From Calvatia gigantea (taxonomy: Eukaryota > Basidiomycota > Agaricomycetes > Agaricales > Lycoperdaceae), in NCBI GenBank assembly GCA_025093985.1, contig JACAAK010000004.1:3100001-3164000 (forward strand): DNA of 64,000 nucleotides. Reading direction: 5' to 3'. A model generated the notes under the pieces. That model searched no databases and was not told the origin of the DNA. It worked only from the letters and a program-made list of their open reading frames with translations. A program made the position numbers and the translations under genes. Positions 24,010 through 32,781 of this stretch are shown piece by piece (positions within the stretch are counted from its first letter, which is position 1; each line of letters starts with the position of its first letter).

Positions 24010-24943
24010 TTAAGCACCTTCAAGGCTCGGAAGGCGTTCCTTAATAAAGGTCTTGAAGTCTTCCAATTCTTGTGGATTTGTCTCGTGAGCCATGCCCTCA
24101 TACACCTTGTACGTGAACCCTGGGTCCCCCAACTTCGGTGGAATGCCAATCTCTTTTTGGAGAAACTCCAAGGAACTCTCGGTGACTTGTTTCTGAACCT
24201 CGAGGTCGTCTGATCCATAAGCCCAGAAAATGGGGATTAAGGCAGCATCTTCCCGAACCATCTGTGGACGGTGCCTTAGCAAGACCGAATCGCACAACAT
24301 AGGTCAGGTTATACCTACATCTTTGAATTGTTCCTTGAGGGGAAGCAAGCCGCTTAGGATGGCGAGGCCGGCTACTTTATGCTCACCAGTAAGGCCGACT
24401 AAGAGGGACATAACACCTCCCTGACTAAATCCACCGACGAGAATACGGTCTGCGGGTATGCCAGAAGCAATTTCTTCTGTTATTATTTTGTTGATAGATT
24501 TTCTGGAGTGCAGCATGCCGTTCACGTCCTCATCTTTCGTAATAGGATCGTACGAAGAAAGGTCAAACCTACATCTGACGTCAGAGAAATGTCGTGAAAT
24601 CGTTCGGCGATCATACCAAGCTGGCCTTTCCATGCCCTCATTAACTGTAACTGGTTGGATAGGGCTTTGTATTATGCAAACGCTGTGTTAGTGTTTTGTG
24701 TTGGTGGGTTGAAGGAACGACTTGCGCTTGGGGTAGAATCCACTTGACATGACTCAGCTTCTCATCTTTGTGCATCATACTATCCGTGAAGCCATGGTCC
24801 GTATTCCCCAAGCCCTATAGAATGGTAAGCGAATAGGCAGTGGCTGCAGGCTCGGGAAGGCGTGCATGGATAAAAATGACCGTCCCAGTGTGTGTCGAAG
24901 TTGCGGGAATGGTAATGCACTTGGGAGGTACTACGGCGGTCAT
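24010..24943 (-). CDS. Acyl-protein thioesterase 1-like (copy 3), divergent, two non-canonical splice donors
   Basis: Third paralogue, starting MTAVVPPKCITIPATSTH. The triad is kept: GGFSQGGVMSLLVGL, Asp in YGSDDLEV, His in GMAHETN. The oxyanion-region motif GLGDTGHGW is changed to GLGNTDHGF. Exons (minus), using conserved positions: 24943-24866, 24814-24726, 24664-24617, 24568-24319, 24261-24010, giving 238 residues. The first two introns would start GCACGC and GCAAGT instead of GT; reading through the first gives a stop. GCAAGT is an accepted GC-AG donor; GCACGC is poor. The gene is either weakly spliced or on its way to becoming a pseudogene. Confidence 0.75.
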
Positions 24944-25609
24944 CTTGCAGGGGTGATGTAGCAAAATACAGTAAGTAGTGCGAAGAGGAGAAACGTTGGT
25001 GAGAGGGTACGAGATGACAAGAAAGCGACGAGAGCAATGAGGAGGGAATATAGCGACTGTTGAGGCTCTTATAGAATCTGTTTCCCGCACACGCAAGCGC
25101 ACTATATTTGCGATAAGCTCGATTTTTGCTCTTTTGATCCAAGAGTAAGCCGGCGCAGCACTGCGCAATGGTTACATGACGAAGGTCACTATGTGGGGAT
25201 ACTCTTGTGGCCGGTGATAAAAATCACAGATGTGTCAGTTTTCGCCGTTGTCAGATAAGATTTCTGACTCGAACGCTGAACTTGAACTTGGTTGCCCCAC
25301 TGGGAGTACGCAGTGTTACCAATCCAGATACAAAAATTTAGTGGGGTATTGGATAGAAGTTGGTGATTAAGTGGTTAAGCTCTGAGAAAGGCACCAGCAA
25401 GCAATGGAAGCACATTTTTTGCTGGGGGGCATACTGGAACGATGTTGCGCGCAAAAGTGTTGTCATTCGGCGCCTGAAGTCCCGCTTATAAGTACTAGCC
25501 AGCATTTTAGCTGAGAAAAGGATCCAAAGAAGCATAATCCGCCATATACACTATTGAATTGATGGTGTTTTGGCCTTGGGAAGTGGGTATGTTTCCCCCG
25601 CTGAGTGGA
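24944..25609. other. Upstream region of thioesterase copy 3
   Basis: About 670 bp between the start of copy 3 and the transposon nest, presumably its promoter. No conserved reading frame. It ends in the A of the inferred AT target dinucleotide of the Helitron pair. Confidence 0.5.
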
Positions 25610-25690
25610 CTAGGCCGGATTCCGTGCCTTCGGCACGGGCGGTACTTTAGTCCTTTTAGTTATTTTAATTCTTACAGTTATTCAAGTTGC
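25610..25690 (-). repeat. Helitron 3' terminus, outer copy
   Basis: On the minus strand: an AT-rich lead, then the hairpin CCGTGCCGAAGGCACGG, then AATCCGGCCTAG. A hairpin about 10 nt before CTRR is the Helitron 3' signature. About 75 bp match the inner copy at 29425-29501, differing mainly at CpG sites. Confidence 0.75.
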
Positions 25691-26579
25691 AGTTTAACTT
25701 CATTAATTTTTCTCTTAGTATTAAATTACATCCAGAGTAAGAGTCCAGTCATTTTTATAAACAATTCAAAAACAACAATCAATTATCATTCTACAAACTA
25801 CAATTCCCATATTCTGACTAACCATCCATCTTGATTCTATAATCTTTATCCCTTATTTACAAAAAATCACTGCCTCAGTCCATAAGCTACTTCTTTCTAT
25901 ACTATATTCATAGTCTTTATACACTTATTTTCTTTTAGTAACACTACTTTAATTTTTTCTACTAAACTACATCCATATAATCCTTATCTATACTCATATT
26001 CTCTTTACAATACCCACTTTCCTATTAGTCAGCTATTTTCTAGCTAATCAAACTATCACTATATTATTACCTCTTTATTAAACTATAATCTATTATCTAT
26101 TTATTGTCTATGTTTCTTTACATTATTTACTTATCGTCCAATACAATAATATTGTTAGTCTGTAAGGAAAAGTAATGTGTCTACAAACCAAGTTAATAAT
26201 CAAGTGGAGGTTAAAGGCCCTTATCTACAGTATTTAAGTATATAACAGCTACAATACTAATAAATATTGTTTTACAATACTTGTATGTTAATAATACCAA
26301 CAGTATATTATTGCCCAAGTCTACAGGTACTATGTCTGAGAAAATATAAGTATGTCAGTAGCCTAACCTACCAGCCATTTATTTTTATTATATAGTTATA
26401 TCATTACTAATTATTTAGCTATCAGTCATTCATTCATTACTAACCTAGTCCAATTAATCAACTATTATCACCAATTAATATATATTACTTAATCTAAGCT
26501 TTTCTACTCATTTTTCAGCTATCAGTCTATATTTAGTCTATTTAATTGTACTACCAGTCCATCCTAATCTGTCTAGTCT

Positions 26580-26940
26580 TATTATCAGTCATTATCTTGC
26601 TATCAATGTATCTTATCTCATATATTTGCTATTAATCTGTATTGATGTTGAGAGTCACCTTATCAGTTAGTATTAGCCAAGTTAATCTCATTATCAGTTG
26701 TCATTAGTATATCCTTATCTATTATCAGTCTATACTAATCTACTCAACTTTATTATCAGTTATTATCAGTGCATTATTATCTGTTATCAGTCTATGTCAA
26801 TCTACTCAACTTTATTATCAATCAATGTTAAGTTCCCTAGTTATCCTATTAGTAGTGTTAGCAAGGTTAGTCTTATTATCAGTTGTTATCAGTATATCTT
26901 TATCTACTATCAGTATATGCTAATCTGCTCAACCTTATTA
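26580..26940 (-). repeat. AT-rich minisatellite, left of Tc1 copy 1
   Basis: Degenerate tandem repeats of about 110-130 bp, in the reverse orientation to the units at 30335-30854 (shared motifs such as TTATCAGT and CTACTCAACTTTATTATCA). Tc1 copy 1 interrupts a unit at its right edge. The stretch 25691-26580 is AT-rich with no gene. Confidence 0.65.
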
Positions 26941-28545
26941 CAGTAAGGGACAAAACCGTTCCAATGTTTTGAACTTCTCAGAAGATCAGCTCATATCTCA
27001 AGGACTACTGTGGCTGTGCACTTCCTAATTTAATTGTAGATAGTCCAGTATCTTATCTAATCATATGCAAAGTATGATTATGTAATCCTTTGTTTTAGGG
27101 GAGTTATTAATTAATTAATATTTTAAGTGCATTGGAACAGTTTTGTCCCTCTTGAAATTTATATACAAAATGGGTATTCTAGTACCTGGTATAAGCTCCC
27201 TTGGCCTGTAAAACTGCCTGGACCCTCCTAGGCATACTCTCTATCAGATTCTGACACACTTCTGGTTCTATGTCATCCCACTCCTTTTGTATCCTCTCCC
27301 ATAGGGTATTCATGCTATCAGGAGGAGTATCATACTCTCCCAGCTTATTCTTGAGGTGAGTCCAGAGATGTTCAATGGGATTAAGGTCTGGAGACTGTGG
27401 GGGCCATACCATAACCTCCAATTCAGACTCATCTAGCCAGTTTGTAGCCTTTTTGCTCTTGTGTTTGGGGTCATTGTCCTGTTGGAAGACCATATCCTCC
27501 TCATTCTTCCCATACCACCTGATGCTCCTCTTTAGTTCATCCCCCAAAATTTGAACATAAAGGTCAGCATCCATCTTCCCTTCAATTTTAGTGGCAAACC
27601 CCACTCCATCCCACAGCATACAACCCCAGATCATCACATTTCCTCCACCAAACTTGACTGTTCCCTCAACCAATCTATCATTCAGCCCCTCTCCTGCCTT
27701 TTTCCATACCCAAACCCTTCCATCTGATCCAAACCGATTGATTTTGGACTCATCTGTCCAAATAACCCTCTTCCAGTCCTCCAGGGTCCAGTTAACATGT
27801 GCTTCTGCCCACTCCAACCTTTTCCTCCTATGGACAGCAGTAAGTTTAGGTCGTTTCCGCTTGACTACAGCCTTCATTCCAGCTCCTCTGAGTGCCCTGC
27901 GCACTGTTTTGGTGGATACAGGCTGGGCAATAACATTTTGAAGTGATTTGGTGACTTGGGAGGCATTGTCAGCCTTGCGAGAGGTGATGAGGCAAACAGA
28001 ATAGTAGATATCAGAGGGAGAAAGTTTAGATGGGCGGCCACCAACAGATTTGGAAAGTGTTGATCTATGTTTGGAGCGAATCCTAGAAATAGTACTGACT
28101 CCCAGACCAGTAATAGAAGCAATATGATGAGCAGATTTCCCTTGGTCCAGGTAAGAGAGGACTCTATTGGTCTGAGTAGAGGAAAGAGAGCGCATATAGT
28201 TGTAAAGGTATAGTGGGGGAGTTAATTTGCACCTGAGAATAAGCACATCCATTTATACATCACCCTACATGGTCACATGATTTTATTTGTATTTATTTGA
28301 TTGCAATAAACGAAGTCATGTGCTCAGAATTTGAGAGGGACAAAACTGTTCCAATGTACTTAAAATATTAATTAATTAATAACTCCCCCAAAACAAAGGA
28401 TTACATAATCATACTTTGCATATGATTAGATAAGATACTGGACTATCTACAATTAAATTAGGAAGTGCACAGCCACAGTAGTCCTTGAGTTATGAGCTGA
28501 TCTTCTGAAAAGTTCAAAACATTGGAACGGTTTTGTCCCTTACTG
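26941..28545 (-). mobile_element. Tc1/mariner element, copy 1
   Basis: 1,605 bp, bounded by CAGTAAGGGACAAAACCG at both ends in inverted orientation and flanked by TA on both sides (26939-26940 and 28546-28547), the usual Tc1/mariner target duplication. Terminal repeats are about 210 bp. It has the same length as copy 2 and shows no difference in the stretches compared. Confidence 0.93.
27179..28252 (-). CDS. Tc1 family transposase, copy 1
   Basis: 357-residue intronless transposase for cut-and-paste transposition. An N-terminal helix-turn-helix region (about residues 22-75, including HHIASITGLGVSTISRIRS) is followed by a basic linker with GGRPSKLS and the DDE domain: D167 in WTDES, D259 in QQDNDPKH and E294 in NPIEHLW. 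There are 34 residues between the second Asp and the Glu, so this is DD34E, the Tc1 signature. The frame is full length with all catalytic residues, and its protein is identical to that of copy 2. It is likely functional or very recently active. Confidence 0.95.
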   Translation of the reverse strand: MDVLILRCKLTPPLYLYNYMRSLSSTQTNRVLSYLDQGKSAHHIASITGLGVSTISRIRSKHRSTLSKSVGGRPSKLSPSDIYYSVCLITSRKADNASQVTKSLQNVIAQPVSTKTVRRALRGAGMKAVVKRKRPKLTAVHRRKRLEWAEAHVNWTLEDWKRVIWTDESKINRFGSDGRVWVWKKAGEGLNDRLVEGTVKFGGGNVMIWGCMLWDGVGFATKIEGKMDADLYVQILGDELKRSIRWYGKNEEDMVFQQDNDPKHKSKKATNWLDESELEVMVWPPQSPDLNPIEHLWTHLKNKLGEYDTPPDSMNTLWERIQKEWDDIEPEVCQNLIESMPRRVQAVLQAKGAYTRY

Positions 28546-28668
28546 TAGGCTGATTATAAAACTGAGTAGACTGACATGGACTGATAGCAGATAAGGATAA
28601 TATAACATAGGCTAATTATAAAACTGAGTAGACTGACATAGACTGATAGCAGATAAGGATTTAAACAC
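28546..28668 (+). repeat. Short tandem repeat next to Tc1 copy 1
   Basis: Two copies of a roughly 65-bp unit (GGCTGATTATAAAACTGAG and GGCTAATTATAAAACTGAG each followed by TAGACTGACAT). It is related to the minisatellite at 30335-30854. Confidence 0.6.
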
Positions 28669-29446
28669 TCCACCTGGTGTAAAAATTATAAAATATACCC
28701 AGAATGACAGAGAATGACTCAGACTATAGTCTATATATAATTTCCTTAGTCAGACAACTGTCCATACTGAAAAAATGAGTCAATGGCTGTTTCTATGACT
28801 CACTACTCTGATCACTAATTACTAATGCTGTGAATCTGCCTTATTAAATTTCACTGCCTGAATGGTATATAAGGAGTGAACTCTGATAGGTGTGGTTCAA
28901 CAAAACTTAACTTATTACCACTACATTCTTGGCTCTTATACTGCTTCTATACCTATATTCTATCTATAAATTGGCTAAAAATGTGAGTTATCTATGATTT
29001 GAAATATTCTTTCTGTTACTAACTTATTACTTAGAGATCTACTACCACCACCACCACCATCTCCACCCACCACTCCTGAGAGGACCCACCAAGAAGTCAG
29101 GGCAGAAGAGTGTTTACAACATCTTCAAATGACAGACCTAGATGATCATTGTGACAGAGCTATTTCAGCTGTCCCTGCACCAATACTTCATAGTGCTAGA
29201 TTAGTAGCTATGATTCCACAAACCATAATTCCTGATGACTTGGATTGTCTCTTGATAAGTAGACTACCCTTGGGTCTTCCACAAATTTCACAAACCATCA
29301 TACCAAGAACTACAGTACCACTACCACAAGTTCCTTTGGGTATTGTACAACCTACTGCAGGTCCATCAAATACAACAAGGCCAACCACTGGATTTAACCC
29401 TCCACCAGTCCTAAATCCTCCACCAGTGAATAACTGTAAAGATTAA
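28669..29446 (+). pseudogene. Helitron-borne gene fragment, copy A (lost start codon)
   Basis: Promoter-like sequence (TATATAAGGAG near 28868), then an exon with AT before a GTGAGT intron, and a second exon DLLPPPPPSPPTTPERTHQE... open to TAA at 29444-29446. The start codon would be split by the intron; here the acceptor is followed by A, giving ATA, so translation is lost. Compared with copy B it carries CpG transitions (for example CGTCGT to CATTGT). The first part of the coding stretch matches copy B; from about 29249 it goes on alone with a Pro/Thr-rich sequence. No known domain. Confidence 0.6.
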
Positions 29447-29501
29447 AATAACTAAAAGGACTAAAGTACCGCCTGTGCCGAAGGCACAGAATCTGGCCTA
29501 G
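29425..29501 (+). repeat. Helitron 3' terminus, inner copy
   Basis: Hairpin CTGTGCCGAAGGCACAG, then AATCTGGCCTAG at 29498-29501, immediately followed by the 5' terminus TCATTATAG of the next element. The hairpin pairing is kept although both arms differ from the outer copy. Confidence 0.75.
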
Positions 29502-29766
29502 TCATTATAGAGGGGGATGATGGTGTGTTTGGGGTCCTTGCTTACAAATTTTAGTCAGCATTGGTAATCCTGTGCTACTTTTGCACAGCCTTAGTCAGAA
29601 TTGGTCAGCTTTGACTAAGCAAAAGTTGTTCCCTTCTACTCCTTCAAACGTTTTCGCATCAAACACTGCCACCGCATCAAACACTGCCACCCTTTTCGCA
29701 TCAAACACTGCCACCTCAGTGCTTTGGGAGACTAACACTCAGTCCATGACAATATTCAACACTCCA
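29502..29766 (+). repeat. Helitron 5' terminus, inner copy
   Basis: Begins TCATTATAGAGGGGGATGA and matches the reverse complement of 32545-32781 over most of its length. It includes a short tandem repeat with three copies of GCATCAAACACTGCCAC at about 29657-29714, of which the outer copy has one. Confidence 0.75.
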
Positions 29767-30338
29767 CCTGGTGTAAAAATTATAAAACATCCCCGGAATG
29801 ACAGAGAATGACTCAGACTACAGTCTTTATATAATTTCCTTAGTCAGACAACAGTCCATACTAAAAAAATGAGTCAATACTGAATAAATGACTCAATGGC
29901 TGTTTCTATGACTCACTACTCACTAATGCTGTGAATCTAGCTTATTAATTTTCACTGCCTGAATGGTATATAAAGAGTGGACTCTGGTGGGTGTAGTTCA
30001 ACAAAACTTTACTCATTACCACTACATTCTTGGCTCTTATACTGCTTCTATACCTATATCCTATCTATAAATTGGCTTAAAATGTGAGTTATCTATGATT
30101 TGAAATATTCTTTCTGTTACTAACTTATTACTTAGGGATCCACCACCACCACCACCATCTCCACCCACTACTCCTGAGAGGACCCGCCATGAAGTCAGGG
30201 CAGAAGAGCGTTTACAATGTCTTCAAATGACAGACCCAGATGATCGTCGTGACAGAGCTATCTCAGCTGTCCCTGCACCAATACTTCATGGTGCTAGATT
30301 AGCAGCTATGATTCCACAAACCATAATTCCTGAAGAAG
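29761..30338 (+). pseudogene. Helitron-borne gene fragment, copy B (start intact, truncated)
   Basis: About 570 bp homologous to copy A. TATA-like box (TATATAAAGAG near 29967); exon 1 ends AT before GTGAGT, and the acceptor TTACTTAG is followed by GGATCC, so the start codon ATG is split by the intron. Exon 2 reads MDPPPPPPSPPTTPERTRHE... for about 68 residues to IIPEE, where it runs into the minisatellite and loses the rest of the gene. Not recognised; it could be a captured host gene or the N-terminus of a transposon protein. Confidence 0.55.
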
Positions 30339-30854
30339 TTAACATTGACTGATAATGAAGTTAATTAGATTGATATGGACTGATAGCTGATAAGAACATA
30401 CTGATAATAAGATTAACCTAACTAACACTGCCAATAAGGTGATTATGGTGGTTGATATTGACTGATAATAAAGTTGAGTAGATTGGCATGGACTGATAGT
30501 AGATAAGGATAGACTGATAGTAAGATAAAAACTGATAATGAAACCAACTTGACTAACACTAGCTGATAAGGTAATTATGGAAGTTAACATTGACTAATAA
30601 TAAAGTTGAGCAGATTAGCATATACTGATAGCAGATAAAGATGTACTGATAACAACTGATAATGAGACTAACCTAGCTAACACTGCTGATAGGGTAACTA
30701 TGGAACTTAACATTGGCTGATGGTAAAGTTGAGTAGATTAACATGGACTGATAGTAGATAAGAATGGACTGATAGTAAGATAAAAACTGATAATGAAACT
30801 AACTTGACTAACACTAGCTGATAAAGTAATTATGAAAGTTAACATTGACTAATA
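30335..30854 (+). repeat. AT-rich minisatellite, four units
   Basis: Tandem units of 113-132 bp; the motif [GC]TTAACATTG or its variant recurs at 30338, 30451, 30583, 30706 and 30838. Units share TAAAGTTGAG, GGACTGATAGTAGATAAG and CTGATAATGA. Tc1 copy 2 sits at TA in the last unit. Confidence 0.8.
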
Positions 30855-32459
30855 CAGTAAGGGACAAAACCGTTCCAATGTTTTGAACTTTTCAGAAGAT
30901 CAGCTCATAACTCAAGGACTACTGTGGCTGTGCACTTCCTAATTTAATTGTAGATAGTCCAGTATCTTATCTAATCATATGCAAAGTATGATTATGTAAT
31001 CCTTTGTTTTGGGGGAGTTATTAATTAATTAATATTTTAAGTACATTGGAACAGTTTTGTCCCTCTCAAATTCTGAGCACATGACTTCGTTTATTGCAAT
31101 CAAATAAATACAAATAAAATCATGTGACCATGTAGGGTGATGTATAAATGGATGTGCTTATTCTCAGGTGCAAATTAACTCCCCCACTATACCTTTACAA
31201 CTATATGCGCTCTCTTTCCTCTACTCAGACCAATAGAGTCCTCTCTTACCTGGACCAAGGGAAATCTGCTCATCATATTGCTTCTATTACTGGTCTGGGA
31301 GTCAGTACTATTTCTAGGATTCGCTCCAAACATAGATCAACACTTTCCAAATCTGTTGGTGGCCGCCCATCTAAACTTTCTCCCTCTGATATCTACTATT
31401 CTGTTTGCCTCATCACCTCTCGCAAGGCTGACAATGCCTCCCAAGTCACCAAATCACTTCAAAATGTTATTGCCCAGCCTGTATCCACCAAAACAGTGCG
31501 CAGGGCACTCAGAGGAGCTGGAATGAAGGCTGTAGTCAAGCGGAAACGACCTAAACTTACTGCTGTCCATAGGAGGAAAAGGTTGGAGTGGGCAGAAGCA
31601 CATGTTAACTGGACCCTGGAGGACTGGAAGAGGGTTATTTGGACAGATGAGTCCAAAATCAATCGGTTTGGATCAGATGGAAGGGTTTGGGTATGGAAAA
31701 AGGCAGGAGAGGGGCTGAATGATAGATTGGTTGAGGGAACAGTCAAGTTTGGTGGAGGAAATGTGATGATCTGGGGTTGTATGCTGTGGGATGGAGTGGG
31801 GTTTGCCACTAAAATTGAAGGGAAGATGGATGCTGACCTTTATGTTCAAATTTTGGGGGATGAACTAAAGAGGAGCATCAGGTGGTATGGGAAGAATGAG
31901 GAGGATATGGTCTTCCAACAGGACAATGACCCCAAACACAAGAGCAAAAAGGCTACAAACTGGCTAGATGAGTCTGAATTGGAGGTTATGGTATGGCCCC
32001 CACAGTCTCCAGACCTTAATCCCATTGAACATCTCTGGACTCACCTCAAGAATAAGCTGGGAGAGTATGATACTCCTCCTGATAGCATGAATACCCTATG
32101 GGAGAGGATACAAAAGGAGTGGGATGACATAGAACCAGAAGTGTGTCAGAATCTGATAGAGAGTATGCCTAGGAGGGTCCAGGCAGTTTTACAGGCCAAG
32201 GGAGCTTATACCAGGTACTAGAATACCCATTTTGTATATAAATTTCAAGAGGGACAAAACTGTTCCAATGCACTTAAAATATTAATTAATTAATAACTCC
32301 CCTAAAACAAAGGATTACATAATCATACTTTGCATATGATTAGATAAGATACTGGACTATCTACAATTAAATTAGGAAGTGCACAGCCACAGTAGTCCTT
32401 GAGATATGAGCTGATCTTCTGAGAAGTTCAAAACATTGGAACGGTTTTGTCCCTTACTG
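30855..32459 (+). mobile_element. Tc1/mariner element, copy 2
   Basis: 1,605 bp with inverted ends starting CAGTAAGGGACAAAACCG and TA on both flanks (30853-30854, 32460-32461). Each terminal repeat of about 210 bp is capped at its outer end by GGGACAAAACCGTTCCAATG (30861-30880; reverse 32434-32453) and at its inner end by the inverted near-copy CATTGGAACAGTTTTGTCCC (31044-31063; reverse 32251-32270). Opposite in orientation to copy 1. Confidence 0.93.
31148..32221 (+). CDS. Tc1 family transposase, copy 2
   Basis: Same 357-residue DD34E transposase as copy 1 with identical protein sequence: helix-turn-helix N-terminus, D167, D259 and E294. No stop or frameshift. Perfect identity between two copies in a region where the surrounding Helitron copies show many C-to-T changes means that the Tc1 insertions are much younger than the Helitron duplication, or have been homogenised by gene conversion. 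Confidence 0.95.
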   Translation: MDVLILRCKLTPPLYLYNYMRSLSSTQTNRVLSYLDQGKSAHHIASITGLGVSTISRIRSKHRSTLSKSVGGRPSKLSPSDIYYSVCLITSRKADNASQVTKSLQNVIAQPVSTKTVRRALRGAGMKAVVKRKRPKLTAVHRRKRLEWAEAHVNWTLEDWKRVIWTDESKINRFGSDGRVWVWKKAGEGLNDRLVEGTVKFGGGNVMIWGCMLWDGVGFATKIEGKMDADLYVQILGDELKRSIRWYGKNEEDMVFQQDNDPKHKSKKATNWLDESELEVMVWPPQSPDLNPIEHLWTHLKNKLGEYDTPPDSMNTLWERIQKEWDDIEPEVCQNLIESMPRRVQAVLQAKGAYTRY

Positions 32460-32544
32460 TATAATTATCTTATCAACAATGTTTGGCCAAACTGATAATC
32501 TGGCCAGCCTTCAGGCATTAGAGAGTGGAAGGATTTTACACTAT

Positions 32545-32781
32545 ATATGTTGTTGAATTTTGTCATGGACTGAGTGTTGGTCTCTGAAAGCACCGAGGTG
32601 GCAGTGTTTGATACAAAAGTGGAATGTGGGAACATTTGAAGGAGTAGAAGGGAACAACTTTTGCTTAGTCAAAGCTGACCAATTCTGACTAAGGCTGTGC
32701 AAAAGTAGCACAGGATTACCAATGCTGACTAAAATTTGTAAGCAAGGACCCCAAACACACCATCATCCCCCTCTATAATGA
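32545..32781 (-). repeat. Helitron 5' terminus, outer copy
   Basis: Reverse complement begins TCATTATAGAGGGGGATGA and is preceded by A in the host. About 240 bp are similar to 29502-29766. Between 32462 and 32545 lies further AT-rich Helitron sequence. Confidence 0.72.

Larger units (their letters stand above)
28546..30854. other. Segment inverted between the two Tc1 copies (inferred)
   Basis: This 2.3-kb piece lies exactly between the inner TA duplications of the two opposite Tc1 copies. In its present orientation each Helitron has its 5' and 3' halves pointing in opposite directions and the minisatellite left of copy 1 does not continue on its right. If the piece is flipped, both Helitrons become complete on the minus strand and the minisatellite unit is restored with one mismatch over about 49 bp. 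Recombination between inverted repeats would do this. Confidence 0.7.
25610..32781 (-). mobile_element. Two head-to-tail Helitron-like elements with nested Tc1 insertions
   Basis: Four termini fit Helitron rules. Reading the minus strand, the block opens at 32781 with TCATTATAGAGGGGG, preceded by A, and ends at 25610 with a GC-rich hairpin then GGCCTAG, followed by T. Inside, at 29501/29502 on the plus strand, a second hairpin plus CTAG is joined directly to a second TCATTATAGAGGGGG. This gives two 5' ends and two 3' ends, one of each pair now in flipped orientation (see the inverted segment). No Rep/helicase gene is present, so both units are non-autonomous, about 1.28 and 2.68 kb without the Tc1 insertions. 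Removing the block leaves the host sequence GTGGA|TGATGATG, continuous with a trinucleotide repeat. Helitron class is inferred from termini alone. Confidence 0.72.

Noticed and set aside
27591..27941. 116-codon frame opposite the Tc1 transposase (and its mirror at 31459-31809)
   Set aside because: Antisense shadow duplicated only because the transposon is duplicated.
28546..30854. CRISPR-like array from regularly spaced repeats
   Set aside because: Units are degenerate AT-rich minisatellite repeats in a fungal transposon, with no short identical repeat/unique spacer pattern.
29502..32781. Terminal inverted repeats of a 3.3-kb cut-and-paste transposon
   Set aside because: The two TC...GGGGG ends face each other like inverted repeats, but the same block also has two CTAG hairpin ends; the Helitron pair plus inversion explains all four ends, a simple TIR element explains two.
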